NCBI GenBank assembly: GCA_036362985.1
Contig: JAYGXS010000003.1
Location: 37,137,738 to 37,201,737, forward strand
DNA: 64,000 nucleotides
Origin: Ligula intestinalis
Taxonomy: Eukaryota; Platyhelminthes; Cestoda; Diphyllobothriidea; Diphyllobothriidae
Direction of reading: 5' to 3'
Below the pieces are notes generated by a model, which made no database searches, had not been told where the DNA came from, and worked only from the letters and a program-made list of their open reading frames with translations. Shown piece by piece: positions 33,950 to 44,709 of the stretch (positions within the stretch are counted from its first letter, which is position 1; every line of letters starts with the position of its first letter). A program made the translations under genes and the position numbers.

Positions 33950-34535
33950 TCCCATGCAACGTCCAACACCTGATCGCACAACCCCTCATCCTCGCCCGTC
34001 GAACGACTCAATTTACTGCTGGTATTGCCAGGCGTTCAAGCATCAGGCTCGGAAGTGCGGACATAACAACACTCGGAGTAAGAAACGTTTTGTTTTAGTG
34101 CCTTCTGTTTCTACCCTAAAACCCACAGTTTCCCCCCTAACAGTCATTGGCACGCTCAATGGAACCTCCGCCACCATACTCATCGACACTGGCGCTATCC
34201 GCTCCATATTTAGATCCAACAAATATTCCTCGTACTCTTTCCCCCACAAATCCAATTAATAACTGCTGACGGTTCTCCCCTACGTTGCACGGGTATTCAT
34301 AACGTCTCCATTGTCCTTCTCAACTGTACTACCCTACATTCCATGCTAGTGTCGCCGGACATTAAGGTGGATGCAATGATTGGGTTAGACTTCCTCCGCG
34401 CTCACCAACTCATCCTACAACTGTTATACTCCCCAGATCGGTATTACCTCTAACCACCGTTGAGATCAACACACTCGACCCCAAACCGCCGACGGAACCG
34501 ACATCTATTGATGACCTCCTGACTCGTAAAAAAAT
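33950..34535 (+). pseudogene. Gypsy nucleocapsid and aspartic protease
   Basis: A CCHC zinc knuckle, CWYCQAFKHQARKC (C-X2-C-X4-H-X4-C), is followed by the protease flap and active site TILIDTGAIRSIF. Past a frameshift at about 34258 comes the C-terminal protease part (SPDIKVDAMIGLDFLRAHQL) near 34350-34410. The protease normally cuts the Gag-Pol polyprotein. The upstream capsid portion in this orientation is broken by stops. Confidence 0.8.
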
Positions 34536-34539
34536 TTCC

Positions 34540-35570
34540 ATGGCTCATTACAGTGCATTAAAAAATACCCTACTCCCATTTCCGAACGTTTTTACGTGGG
34601 CAGGACAACCAATCGGACGTACCGGAATGGTTCAGCACGAAATTATTGCTGATACCGCCCGACCACAGCGTCAACCAGCTCGTCGAATACCCGTCCACTA
34701 TCAAATTGAACTTAACGACATCATTTTAGACCTTCTCTCCCAGGGTATCATAGAACCCTCAAACTCTCCATCGGCTGCTCCCGTTACTCTTGTCAAGAAG
34801 AAGGACGGCAACCTAAGGCTGTGCATCGACTATTGGCAACAGAGCAAAGTCACCGTGCGCGATTCCTTCCCGATCCCGCGCATCGACGATACTCTTGACT
34901 TTCTAGCCGGTGCTTCCTGGTTTGCCAGTCTCGACCTTTCCCACAGCTATTGGAAAATAGAGGTTCGACCTGAAGATCGTCCTAAGACAGGGTTCATCAT
35001 CCCCACTGGGCTTTATCGGTTCAATACACTACCAATGGGACTTGCAAACGCCACCGTTACTTGTCAAAGGTTGATGCAACTGGTACTTCGAGATTTATCA
35101 CCCCGGTCTTGTCTCGTTTATCTTGACGATATAATCGTACACGGCAAGTCCGTAGGCCACTTACTCGACAACCTGAGTCAAGTGCTCGGGAAGTTGCAGG
35201 CTGCTTGTCTCACTATAAACTCCAAAAATGCCATCTCCTCCAACGCCAGTAACACACTTTGGGCACGTGGTATCCGGAGCGGGCGTCGCTCCCGACCCCG
35301 AGAAGATCCGGCAGATACGTGAATGGGCGATACCGCAATCGCAAACAGACGTGCGGTTGTTTTTAGGTTTGGCTTCCTACTACCATCGCTTTATATACGG
35401 CTTCGCAAACATTGCCTTCCCCCTCAACCGATTGACCGAGAAAGATCAAACTTTTGCATGGACGGCAGAATGCGGTCAAGCATTCTCAACTCTCCAAGAC
35501 GCTCTAACGTCTACACCCATTATTGTTTTTCCAAATGGCATTGTTCACAGTCTACTATTTATTTTGGACA
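34540..35570 (+). pseudogene. Gypsy reverse transcriptase
   Basis: The first frame (34540-35322) carries GIIEPSNSPSAAPVTLVKKK, LRLCIDYWQQSKVTVRDSFP, ASLDLSHSYWKI, LPMGLANA and the catalytic VYLDD box near 35115-35130. YW replaces the usual YR in the DYRxLN-type motif. A frameshift near 35225 moves the thumb (ETDVRLFLGLASYYHRF-like text reads QTDVRLFLGLASYYHRFIYG) to the frame at 35228-35632. The polymerase is otherwise well conserved. Confidence 0.85.
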
Positions 35571-35960
35571 CTGACGCCAGTGGATTCGCCATTGGCACCG
35601 TCATAAGCCAAGCCGACCAGGACGGTCATTAACGCGTAATAGCTTACGCCAGTCAATGCTTGGACACAGTCCAACGTAAGTACAGCACCACGAAACGAGA
35701 AATTCTAGCCCTAGTCACGTTTGTCAAGAAATTCCGACACCTTTTGCTCGCTAAACATTTTGTCGTACGCACCGATCATCAGGCACTCAAATGGCTCCGG
35801 AATACCGAAGACGCCGAAGGACAGGTCGCCAGATGGAGAGAAATGCTTGAAGAATTCGATTATAAATTTGAATTTCGTCCCGGCAAACAACACACTAACG
35901 CCGATGTGCTCTCCCGCCCACCACTTCCTCCGACCATGGCACCGGACACCAGCCTCTCGA
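35555..35960 (+). pseudogene. Gypsy RNase H
   Basis: LFILDTDASGFAIGTVISQ starts the RNase H domain. A TAA stop at 35630-35632 follows, and the frame resumes at 35633 with VIAYASQ, KREILALVTFVKKFRHLL, VRTDHQALKWL, VARWREMLEEFDY and HTNADVLSRPP. The acidic residues of DTDAS, KREIL (Glu) and TDHQA are retained. The function would be to degrade the RNA strand of the hybrid. Confidence 0.85.
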
Positions 35961-36229
35961 TATCAGCCATACACATGTCTCAGGCTGCGAAAGAACAATG
36001 GGCACAAATGCAGACATCCGACCCCGATATCTCCCTTATTTACGACCGACAGCAACACGGTTCCCCCAAACCCACCGCCCACGAGATGGAAAGTTTCAGC
36101 TGGAAAGCCCATTGCCTTTGGTCGATGTGGCCTTTTCTCCACCTAGTGGACATCTTATTTTTTCAGCAACATCCATCCCTTCCACAACGTCTAGTGGTAT
36201 CTCGCATTCTTAAACATCAATCATCCGCG

Positions 36230-37306
36230 ACACCCATGAAGAACTAGAACACTGTGGACAGGCAAAAACCCTCGCTGTAATCCGTCAACGATACTGGTGG
36301 CCCGCTCAGCGAGCGGACGTAATCTTCTTCTATCAGAGGTGCCAGACCTGTGCTCAGATCAAAGATCCCGTCGTCCGTCCACGGGCACCGCTAGAACCAA
36401 TGTCATCAGGCTTCCCTAACCACCGCATCGGTTTAGACATCATTGGACATCTATTTGAGACAACAAAGAAAAACTGCTTCATTTTAGTCATCGTTGATTA
36501 TTTCACGAAATGGTGCGAAGCCATCCCACTTCCTGATCAAGAAAGCCCTACCATAGCAGTAGCATTAATCGACAACTGCATCGCCCGGTATGGAGCACCC
36601 TACATCATCTACACAGATCAAGGGGCCGGTTTCGAAAGTCGCCTGTTTCGTGCTCTTTGTCACTTGTTAGGTATAGCAAACACGTTCCTCCCCATTCCAT
36701 CCCGCTATTCCGTCCCGCGGGAAACGGACAAACAGAACGCACTAATAAGACACTAATATCATTCCTTCGCAGCATGGTCGATCAATTTCGTGCAGACTCC
36801 TGGGACAACTTTCTTCCCCGATGTCTCTTGGCCTACCGTACCACGATCCAGTCTTCTACTTCGTTTACTCCCCACACTATGCTTTTCGGGCATGATCTTC
36901 GGTTACCTTCTGAAATAAATATACCACACGCCACCCCGGCAACAGAACAACCGCATCCGTATCTTAACCAACTCATAGATTTTCTACAACACATCTACAC
37001 CGCTGCCAGAGAAAAACTGCAAGCCCCACACTCACATCAGAACGACTATTACGAAAATTTGGCACATGGAGTACAATACGAACCTGGTAATCGCTTTGGT
37101 TGCGCAACGATAACCCCCCAGTAGGTGCTTCAAGGAAATTCCACTGCCAGTGGTCCGGACCTTACATTGTCTTACGACCAATGTCAAATTCTGTCGCCAG
37201 TATCCGCTTGGAATCTAACCCTTACAGTAGGACTCTGCAAGTACATTTTAATCGTCTAAAACCGTGCATCTCTGACTCCCCACCTGCTCAAAATCCCACT
37301 CTTTAA
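36230..37306 (+). pseudogene. Gypsy integrase
   Basis: An H2C2 zinc-binding start (HCGQAKTLAVIRQRYWWP, CQTCAQIK) spans a frame change near 36247. The rve catalytic core follows at 36400-36756: GLDIIGHL, IIYTDQGAGFES. The third catalytic Glu lies in ERTNKTLISFL in another frame (36657-37124), in a QTERTN context. The C-terminal HCQWSGPYIVLR and HFNRLKPC text at 37135-37265 is a GPY/F-type tail. At least three frameshifts separate these parts. Confidence 0.85.
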
Positions 37307-37398
37307 ACATCTCACACAGTCAACTCTACATCACCCTACATCCCCACTCCTAACTTTCCCCGCGCTGAGAACAGCACTCAATATTCTGAAAGGGACTG

Positions 37399-37737
37399 TG
37401 TCACGAGACGCAACCCTCCCAGGTAACCTTGACCAAAAATTTCCCATTATTTTCCTTTTCAGAATATCCAACACGACCAACGCACCCGTCGGCCAGCAAC
37501 TTCAACTCCAATCCAAATCCTTTTATATGACCATGCCAATTATTAGCAGCCGGCTGCTCCCTCCATATTAACCGCTTGTAGCCATATTATACAATCGTCG
37601 CTATATTATTCATAACCCTATTATAACTTCTACATCATTATACATTCGTTTTATCCCGAGTTTCCTCTTTTATTAGCCTGTCTTATGATGGTATGTATGT
37701 GTGGTGCCTACTGACCATATTCTTGTAGGTCGTCACA
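37399..37737 (+). repeat. Gypsy 3' LTR
   Basis: The partner of 32734-33076. Near its end, TATTCTTGTAG followed by GTCGTCACA offers a plausible 3' splice site at 37727-37728. From that site the frame runs open into the RIOK1 exon. Confidence 0.9.
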
Positions 37738-37751
37738 TTTTGCCTCGGGGG

Positions 37752-37998
37752 ATGGAGTGCTCGCTTGACGAATACGATGACATTGAAATGCGAAGTTTTG
37801 AAACTTCGGACAACACAAAGGCCATATTTCACAAGTTCCAGAACAAGATTGATTTTAACTTAAAGTCATCGGAACGAACTCGAGACAAGAGTGATCGAGC
37901 TACAACAAATCATGCATTAGACAGGCGCTCATGTTCTATTCTCTACAAAATGATGAGTCAGGGAACCTTTTTCGAAATAAATGGCTGTATAAGTACAG
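37752..37998 (+). CDS. RIOK1 exon encoding the pre-kinase region and first half of the nucleotide loop
   Basis: Open frame from an ATG at 37752. It reads acidic text (LDEYDDIEM), FHKFQNKIDFN, then DKSDRATTNHALDRRSC, LYKMMSQG, EINGCISTG. It ends at a GT donor at 37999-38000 after one base of the Gly codon. There is no polypyrimidine tract or good acceptor between the gypsy LTR end and this ATG. The frame is open back through the LTR end, so the true 5' boundary is uncertain. Confidence 0.85.
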
Positions 37999-40900
37999 GT
38001 AGGTTGTTTATTTTTCCGAGTTTATTCTCTGCCTGATTCCTCTGTCCATATTGCAAAATTTAACTTCCCTTATTAAAACTACGTTTTTGACAGGGTTCTT
38101 TACCTCCAGTTCCTTATTTTTTTCCACATTTATGTTCCGTTCTTAGGAGGTATTGAGGTGCGTGCGGCGGCGAATCTTGCGTGATATTCAACTTGTAAGG
38201 GGCCAGTTTTTTGGGAACTAGAGCCATTCTTTCTTTCGGCCTGCTAGACACCGAATTATCTGGAAGTTAATGGATATTCAGGTTAACATAGTGCGGGAAG
38301 TCCCTCAGGCTGGGAAGCTTATGGTGGTTCGACCGTATGTTTAGCTGTCTCGAGCCACAGTCAGTTTGCAAACGACATGATTACTATCATTTATTTGGGC
38401 TACGTCTTCCAACTTTTTCCCCACGCGAGAGGCGTAAAGGGGGCTTTTTTGCTTGCAAGTCACAAGCAATTGCCGAGTTCAGGTGCAGATCACGATTTTG
38501 ATTTAGTTAAAAGACTGCTCGGAATGGCCTAGGTTGTTTTTTTGGATTGGGTTTCGCTTTGTACTGAATGTTTGTTTTGGGTTAGGAAGGAGAATCGTGG
38601 AGTTATGAGTGACTAGGCTTACGTCTGCAGATGGCGCGACACTTTTGCTTTATCAATACTGATTGAATCAGGTTTCGTTCAGAAAATACCATAGGCTACC
38701 CTCGCTTCATTTGTTCGCCTGTCAGCATGCTAAACAGTGTGACTGCTGTGGAAATAGTCTACTGGAGAGTGAGAGATGGGTATCAGTACGTGACTAAGCG
38801 TAGTAACCATTACGTGCATCATGACCAGTGGAGTGAGCACGGCAAAGTTTATGTCTTATCTGGATACCCCTTACTCCTCTGGTGTTAGCGAAATACAACC
38901 AAACGTATAAGGCCAGACTGGTAATTTGACGATAACGCACCACCACAACATACATTGAGAACCAAACGGGCCATATTCCTCTCCCCATGTTTTCTGATGT
39001 CTCCACAAACTTGCCTTTTCTAGGTCTTGTTAGCTTTTACCCTCAACTATTGATATTCTGTCGCTTAACTGACGTAGTATACTTTATGATGCTTTGAAGG
39101 ACTTGACGTTTACAGTGATGGCTTGCACTGGATGGGGAACCAATCGGGTAGATTGTCTTTAAACGTAGCCTTACTTTGTAACCTTAATTTCGGAGTTCGG
39201 AGAACACTGTCCTCAACAAGATGCCTTCCTTCTTTTGGTCATAAATTGCAGAGGGATCAAAAGCAGTAAACACGTGCTTATCTATTAAAGCTGGTACTTG
39301 CGGTCATGTGTGCGCGCCGATGTCAGAGCTATTAACGGATAAGCATAAACGATCTCTGAAGCGAAAGTTGAGACTCGTAGCTCCTGCCCGGTTAAAATTG
39401 CGGCTCCAGAACGTGTTGCTCTTTGCGTTGCTTTTAGATAAACTGATGGATTTAGCCGCCCCTTTCAACCGGAACTATTTTCTCCAGTGGACGATATCAT
39501 AATTAGTTTTGAGGACATCCAGAAGGTATTTCAGTGCAGATGAAGCACCACTGAGGCTGCCTAGAGCCCTTTTTGGTAGTCCATTCGACATAATTAAGCA
39601 GATTGCACAAAGTTTTATTGTACGCCAGAGCTAACATCAGACGTCTCTAGGTCGATGAGTACTAGGCGGCATGTAGTGTTGGGACGACAGGAACTAGCAT
39701 ATAACGACTTTCTCAGTCGGTGTACCAAAACTATCAACATAGTCTGAGCCCGACTATCTTTTGCAGAAAGGAAGAGCCACCAATACGAAGCGTGTTTTCC
39801 ATGCAGTGGCTTGATTTCGTTGTGAACCCTCCAGACGCCGTCGAAGCCAAGTTTGTATGCGGGTCTCTCCACAAGGGCGGTATGTGGATGCAAATGAATA
39901 AGCGCATTTTGCCCGTGCGATTCCATCAGCGTCAATTTGAAAAGCCTTTTGCGTAATCCAATATTTTTAAACGCTTCTATACGCTCGAAAGCCGTGACCA
40001 CGTAATGCTTAGCATGTTTGGTATGCCAAAGACAGGCTATACACGATGGAGGTGCTATAGGCATACCGTTTAGCCCCATTTTCTGTGACAGAGACTCACC
40101 TTTAAGAATACTAGACACTGCAGAGAAAAGGACGCAACTGTTTGCAACTGCTTCTGATGATTGGTTCAAGCCAGATCCTGAAATGTCAAACCAGAAAGCA
40201 TCTTCTTCTGCTCCTCCTCCTCCTCCTCCTCCTCCTCCTCCTCCTCCTCCTCCTCCTCCTCCTCCTCCTCCTCCTCCTCCTATCCCAACGAGTTTTAGTG
40301 GGTTCTTTAACTTCCTACTTCTGTTCGCAGTTACTGACCCATACCATAATACCACTATTATAACAAAAGTTTCTGTCGACTCCATATCTCATAAAACGTC
40401 AACCAAAATACTCAGATGTATTTTCGAGTCGAACAAATTACGTAACTAGGGTTGTAAAATTGTCTTACTACGAAACTACGAAACAGGTGCGAGAAAGAAC
40501 ATTTTTGTCGATTTTCCGAAGATCTTTCTTTTCATCATATCATCTCGGAATGCAACTTACTTCACTCATCCAACATATTTCTGGGCGTCAAACGCTTATC
40601 TTGACCAGACGTTGGGAAAAATTCGCACAGAGGCTGGCAATGACTTACGAACAACTGTACTTCCTTCACCGCTGTCGCGACTTCAACATCCTTCCGAAAT
40701 CTTTCCGATTTAAGCCAACTCTACTAAAAATGTGGCTCCGCTACGTAGACGACACATTCGTCATCATGAAGACTTGCGATGTCGAACGGCTGCACCAGAG
40801 TCTAAATGGGGTCTTCTCAGAAATACAATTTACCCGCGAGGAGGCAACAGGAGATACCCCATTCCTTGACGTGAGGATACAAAGACTCGCAGATGGCGAA

Positions 40901-43900
40901 CTCGCAACAAGCGTCTACCGAAAGGACTTAACTACAGAAATCATCCTTAACTTTAGGAGTAACCACCCTGTGGCCCATAACAGAAGCTGTGTTCGCACTC
41001 TTTTCCAACGGGCCCACCGTTATTGCAGTAACGATAATTTGCTGAAGAGAGAACTCACGTACTTGTACAAATTTTTCCGGGCCAATGGATATCCGACAAG
41101 CTTTGTCAAGAATTGCCTTAGACGTCGGGGTCAAGCACAAAACCTCCCTCCCAACGATGTTACATTGCCACGGAAATTTTATTCGCTACCCTACATGAAT
41201 GGAGTATCTGAAACCATCTCTCGGCAACTAAGTCGCTTTGGCATCTCCGTTGCCCACAAGCCCGCAACCTCAATGCGCGCAAGCTTATGTCGAGTAAAGG
41301 ACGCTCTACCCGTGGGACAACTAATTAACGTCGTTTACTGTATACCGTGTTCTGGTTGCCCTTGCGTTTATATTGGCCAAACAGGCCGACACCTTGAGAC
41401 TCGCATCAACGAACACAAGTCAGCCGTTCGCCTACGGAACCATTTATCACTCGTATTTGCACACTCCATTGAGTGTGATCACCGCTTCAATTGCGATGCC
41501 ACCGACGTGATCGCAATGGCTAATAGGCGACAAGCGAGAGAATTCATTGAAGCTTGGCACTCGAATCCAGCTAGTATAAACAGGCACGTAGAGCTTGACT
41601 CACACTATACCGGGTTTCGTGCATGGTCTACTAATCTGGACACAGCCTGAAACAACAACTGGCTCTCTGTGCCCGGTCAAGTGGAATTTCTCTGACTCTT
41701 AACCAGCCCCCCCCCCTCCCCCGAACACGCGGCCCATAGTCCAAACGCTAACACATCCCCCCTCCCCTCACTAGCACAACCTATCGCCGCGTGTGTCACG
41801 TCACCATAACCCTTCCACCCAATCCCCCCCTTCCCTCCCACGTCCGTTGTAACCTCTGCCTCCAAAACATCTAGTGCGACATTCCGAGCCCTCCCTTTTT
41901 AATTTAGTCTGACGACGAACACGTGATACTTGTTCGAAAATTCACGAGTACAACTCGATTTTCCGAAGATCTTCTTTCTTTTCATTTTTGTTCGTGTTTT
42001 CCAGAAAATGTATTCGAATTTATAAAGGCGATGAAAATCAATGGATAAAGGCATATTGTTTAAGTTACCGTTTTTTACAGAGTATGCTTTTTGTAGGTGG
42101 TCAGCAAGAAGCTCCTTCAAGATGTAATGATGTAATTTAGGCAGCATGGCATTAGGCTGCACGATACTTAATATTGCAATCCTACTTAAGTAATTTGTTC
42201 GACTCGAAAACACATGCCAGAATTTCGGTTGACATCTCATGATATAGGGGATCTACTGTAGTTGATCCGTTAGAAGTCGAAGTTCCTCTATCACGTTTCT
42301 CAGTGAAATGTATTGACTCTTCCTAGGTGCACCTTCATGTCTTAAAAAATAACATAAAGGATCCCTTTACATTGCACGCGTAGAACCACCTTTGGGCGTA
42401 CGAAAAGCCTCACAAGTTTCGAGTTGACTCTCGTCAACAAAATTTCTGAATCTACCATCTGCCCTGCCTACGACAGCTGCATGCATTCTATCCCCTTTGA
42501 ATACTACTTACTTTCGTGTGTCTCCACCCTTTCCTCACTCTAGGTAAAGAAGCCAACGTCTATCATGCTGTCGGTCCTCAAGGGGACCTGGCCATCAAAC
42601 TCTTCATGACTTCAATCCTACCCTTCAAATCACGAAATAAGTACGTGGCGGGGGATTTCCGAATGCGTCACAACTACTCCACCTGTAGTTCCTGGAAACT
42701 GGTCTCTAAATGGGCGGAAAAGGAGTTCCGAAACCTGATCAGAATCAACACTGCCCAGTCCATTCCAGCGCCCACACCAATTAAACTGAAGGGTGTGGTT
42801 ATTTTAATGACCCTGGTCGGCAAAGGCGGTTATCCTGCACCGAAGCTGAAGGACGTTGCCACCGGCGAATGGGAGGAGTTTGGTCCACCACCTGACTGGC
42901 CCATGCTCTATCGTCAGATCCTGACCGATGTGCGTACCCTGTATCAGAAATGTCGTCTGGTGCATGCTGATCTGAGCGAATACAACATACTCTACATGGA
43001 TGGGAAAGCTTGGATGATCGATGTTTCACAGGTACATCTCCTGAGTTTTTTTCCACAAAATAATTAGAAGTTCACAACTATTTTCCCGTATTATTTAACC
43101 ATTAAGTTAAAACTGGCCATATATTTGCTAACTTGACCGGCAGTCTCCTTGTCTAAAGCAGATCAAACAGCGCTTTTATCCGTTGCAGCGAAACCGATGG
43201 CCAAAGGTCGTGTTTACATCAACCCCGAGCAATATTCTAAGAAATAACTATTGCCGGCGCAAAACCATTAGTAAAGTCTCTGCGCTCTTCATAGAGGTAT
43301 ATTTTTAGGAGTAGGCGCGGGAGGAGATAGTTTTTCTCGACCTTGACGCTTTTAATTAGTGCTGGAATTCGTAGTCAAATATTAAAAAAATTGTGTAAAT
43401 TAATTTCAAGGATACGACTTTTTCCTTCCGCTCAATGACAAATGAGTACATGGTCGAAGCAAGGGACTTCCGCAGGTTTGCACGTCCTAAAGAATGGCCA
43501 ACACTTCGATCTCTGTCAATTCTAGTCGTCCCGGGCGGATAACACAAATGTGGCTCCAGGGGATCGTCAGTCTGCGGCAGCCGAAAAGCTCTAGTAGCAA
43601 AAACAGTCAGTTATCCACTGGAGTCTACAATAGGTTCATTTTTATGTCCAATTGGACCACGCACTGGAGTTCTTACTGCATTTGAGGTTTTATATTAAGA
43701 GGCAATTTGTGTTGGCCGCTTGACTGCTGCTACCATTGTCATTAATGGTGGTCATGATCGAACGTCTGTTCACCTGCGAAATACATCTTGAGAAGGCTTG
43801 CATTTTTTATCTTAGTTGGCGAACTCGTATTTACGGTTCGCATACACTGGTTAGTGTTATATGTACGCCCACTGTTAACAATCGCCTCACGAGTTTGCGC

Positions 43901-44658
43901 ACAAAGTGTTCACCAAAAGTTTTGCATGCTTGATCTTTCGAATACACATTCACTGGCCCTTACTCACTGCTGTAGTTATCCCTTTTATTTGTCACTGAAA
44001 GTCAACATGTGATTCAAGCCTTGGTAACTAACATTTTTATTAGAAAGACCAAGTACCTTCGGACTCATAGGCTGTATCTGTGTTCAAGCACATCTTGCGG
44101 GCTCTAATTGTGAGCTTTAGGGTGAGGCGGAACTTAATTATTCCTCTACCAGATCGGCGAAGCCCATCTATTCATCCTCTTCCCGATCTCAATCGACAAG
44201 TCAACGATCTCGTGGTGCAATGGTAGAGTGGTAAACTCAATGCCCAAAGGTTCTGGGTTCGAATCTCGGGGAGTTCCAATCCTGGAAATCGAGTATGACT
44301 GGCTGATGACAGCTACCAAGCCAGAATGAGCCATGCCGGTGTCATTTTGCTTGGTCGGATCCATTCCATCTTGCAAACTATATAAAATGCAGTGTTATGC
44401 ACATAAGACTAGCATGCATCAAGACGCAATTTCCTGCTAAATTTTTGTCAGGTAGCGCGTCGTTAATAAATAATTTAAGTGAAAAATGGCTGACCTGGAG
44501 CTCTGGCAAGACATCTCAGCAGAGAAAAAGGCAGTAGTAATAAGCAACAAGTTTATTGCGTCAATCATTTGGCAAACCATCGCTGTTCACGGTCGTGCAG
44601 AGATATTTGCGGCGCGTTATTTCGTACATAAATATTGTAAATATCTTAACTCATTAGT

Positions 44659-44709
<51 letters not shown>

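Larger units (their letters stand above)
32734..37737 (+). mobile_element. Ty3/gypsy LTR retrotransposon, frame-broken
   Basis: Two LTRs (343 and 339 bp) flank a 4.3-kb interior with the order gag zinc knuckle, protease, RT, RNase H, integrase, which is Ty3/gypsy order. Four T residues on both sides (32730-32733 and 37738-37741) fit a 4-bp target duplication. A purine run GAAAGGGA just precedes the 3' LTR as a polypurine tract. Several frameshifts and stops make it non-autonomous. The 5' interior carries an inverted duplication of gag (33079-33945). Its 3' LTR ends within about 15 bp of the first visible RIOK1 coding codons. Confidence 0.9.
40383..42242 (+). mobile_element. Penelope-like element with internal deletion and inverted flanks
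   Basis: The ORF at 40460-41650 is flanked by inverted copies of a roughly 65-bp repeat: minus at 40383-40449 and plus at 42179-42242 (TAATTTGTTCGACTCGAAAA). A shorter direct repeat, TCGATTTTCCGAAGATC plus TTTCTTTTCAT, occurs at about 40507-40535 and 41957-41985, as expected of Penelope-type terminal repeats. The whole element sits in the first visible RIOK1 intron. Confidence 0.65.

Noticed and set aside
44206..44280. tRNA gene
   Set aside because: A and B boxes are good, but acceptor and anticodon stems do not form, and the sequence continues into a repeated, hammerhead-containing body. It is a SINE head.
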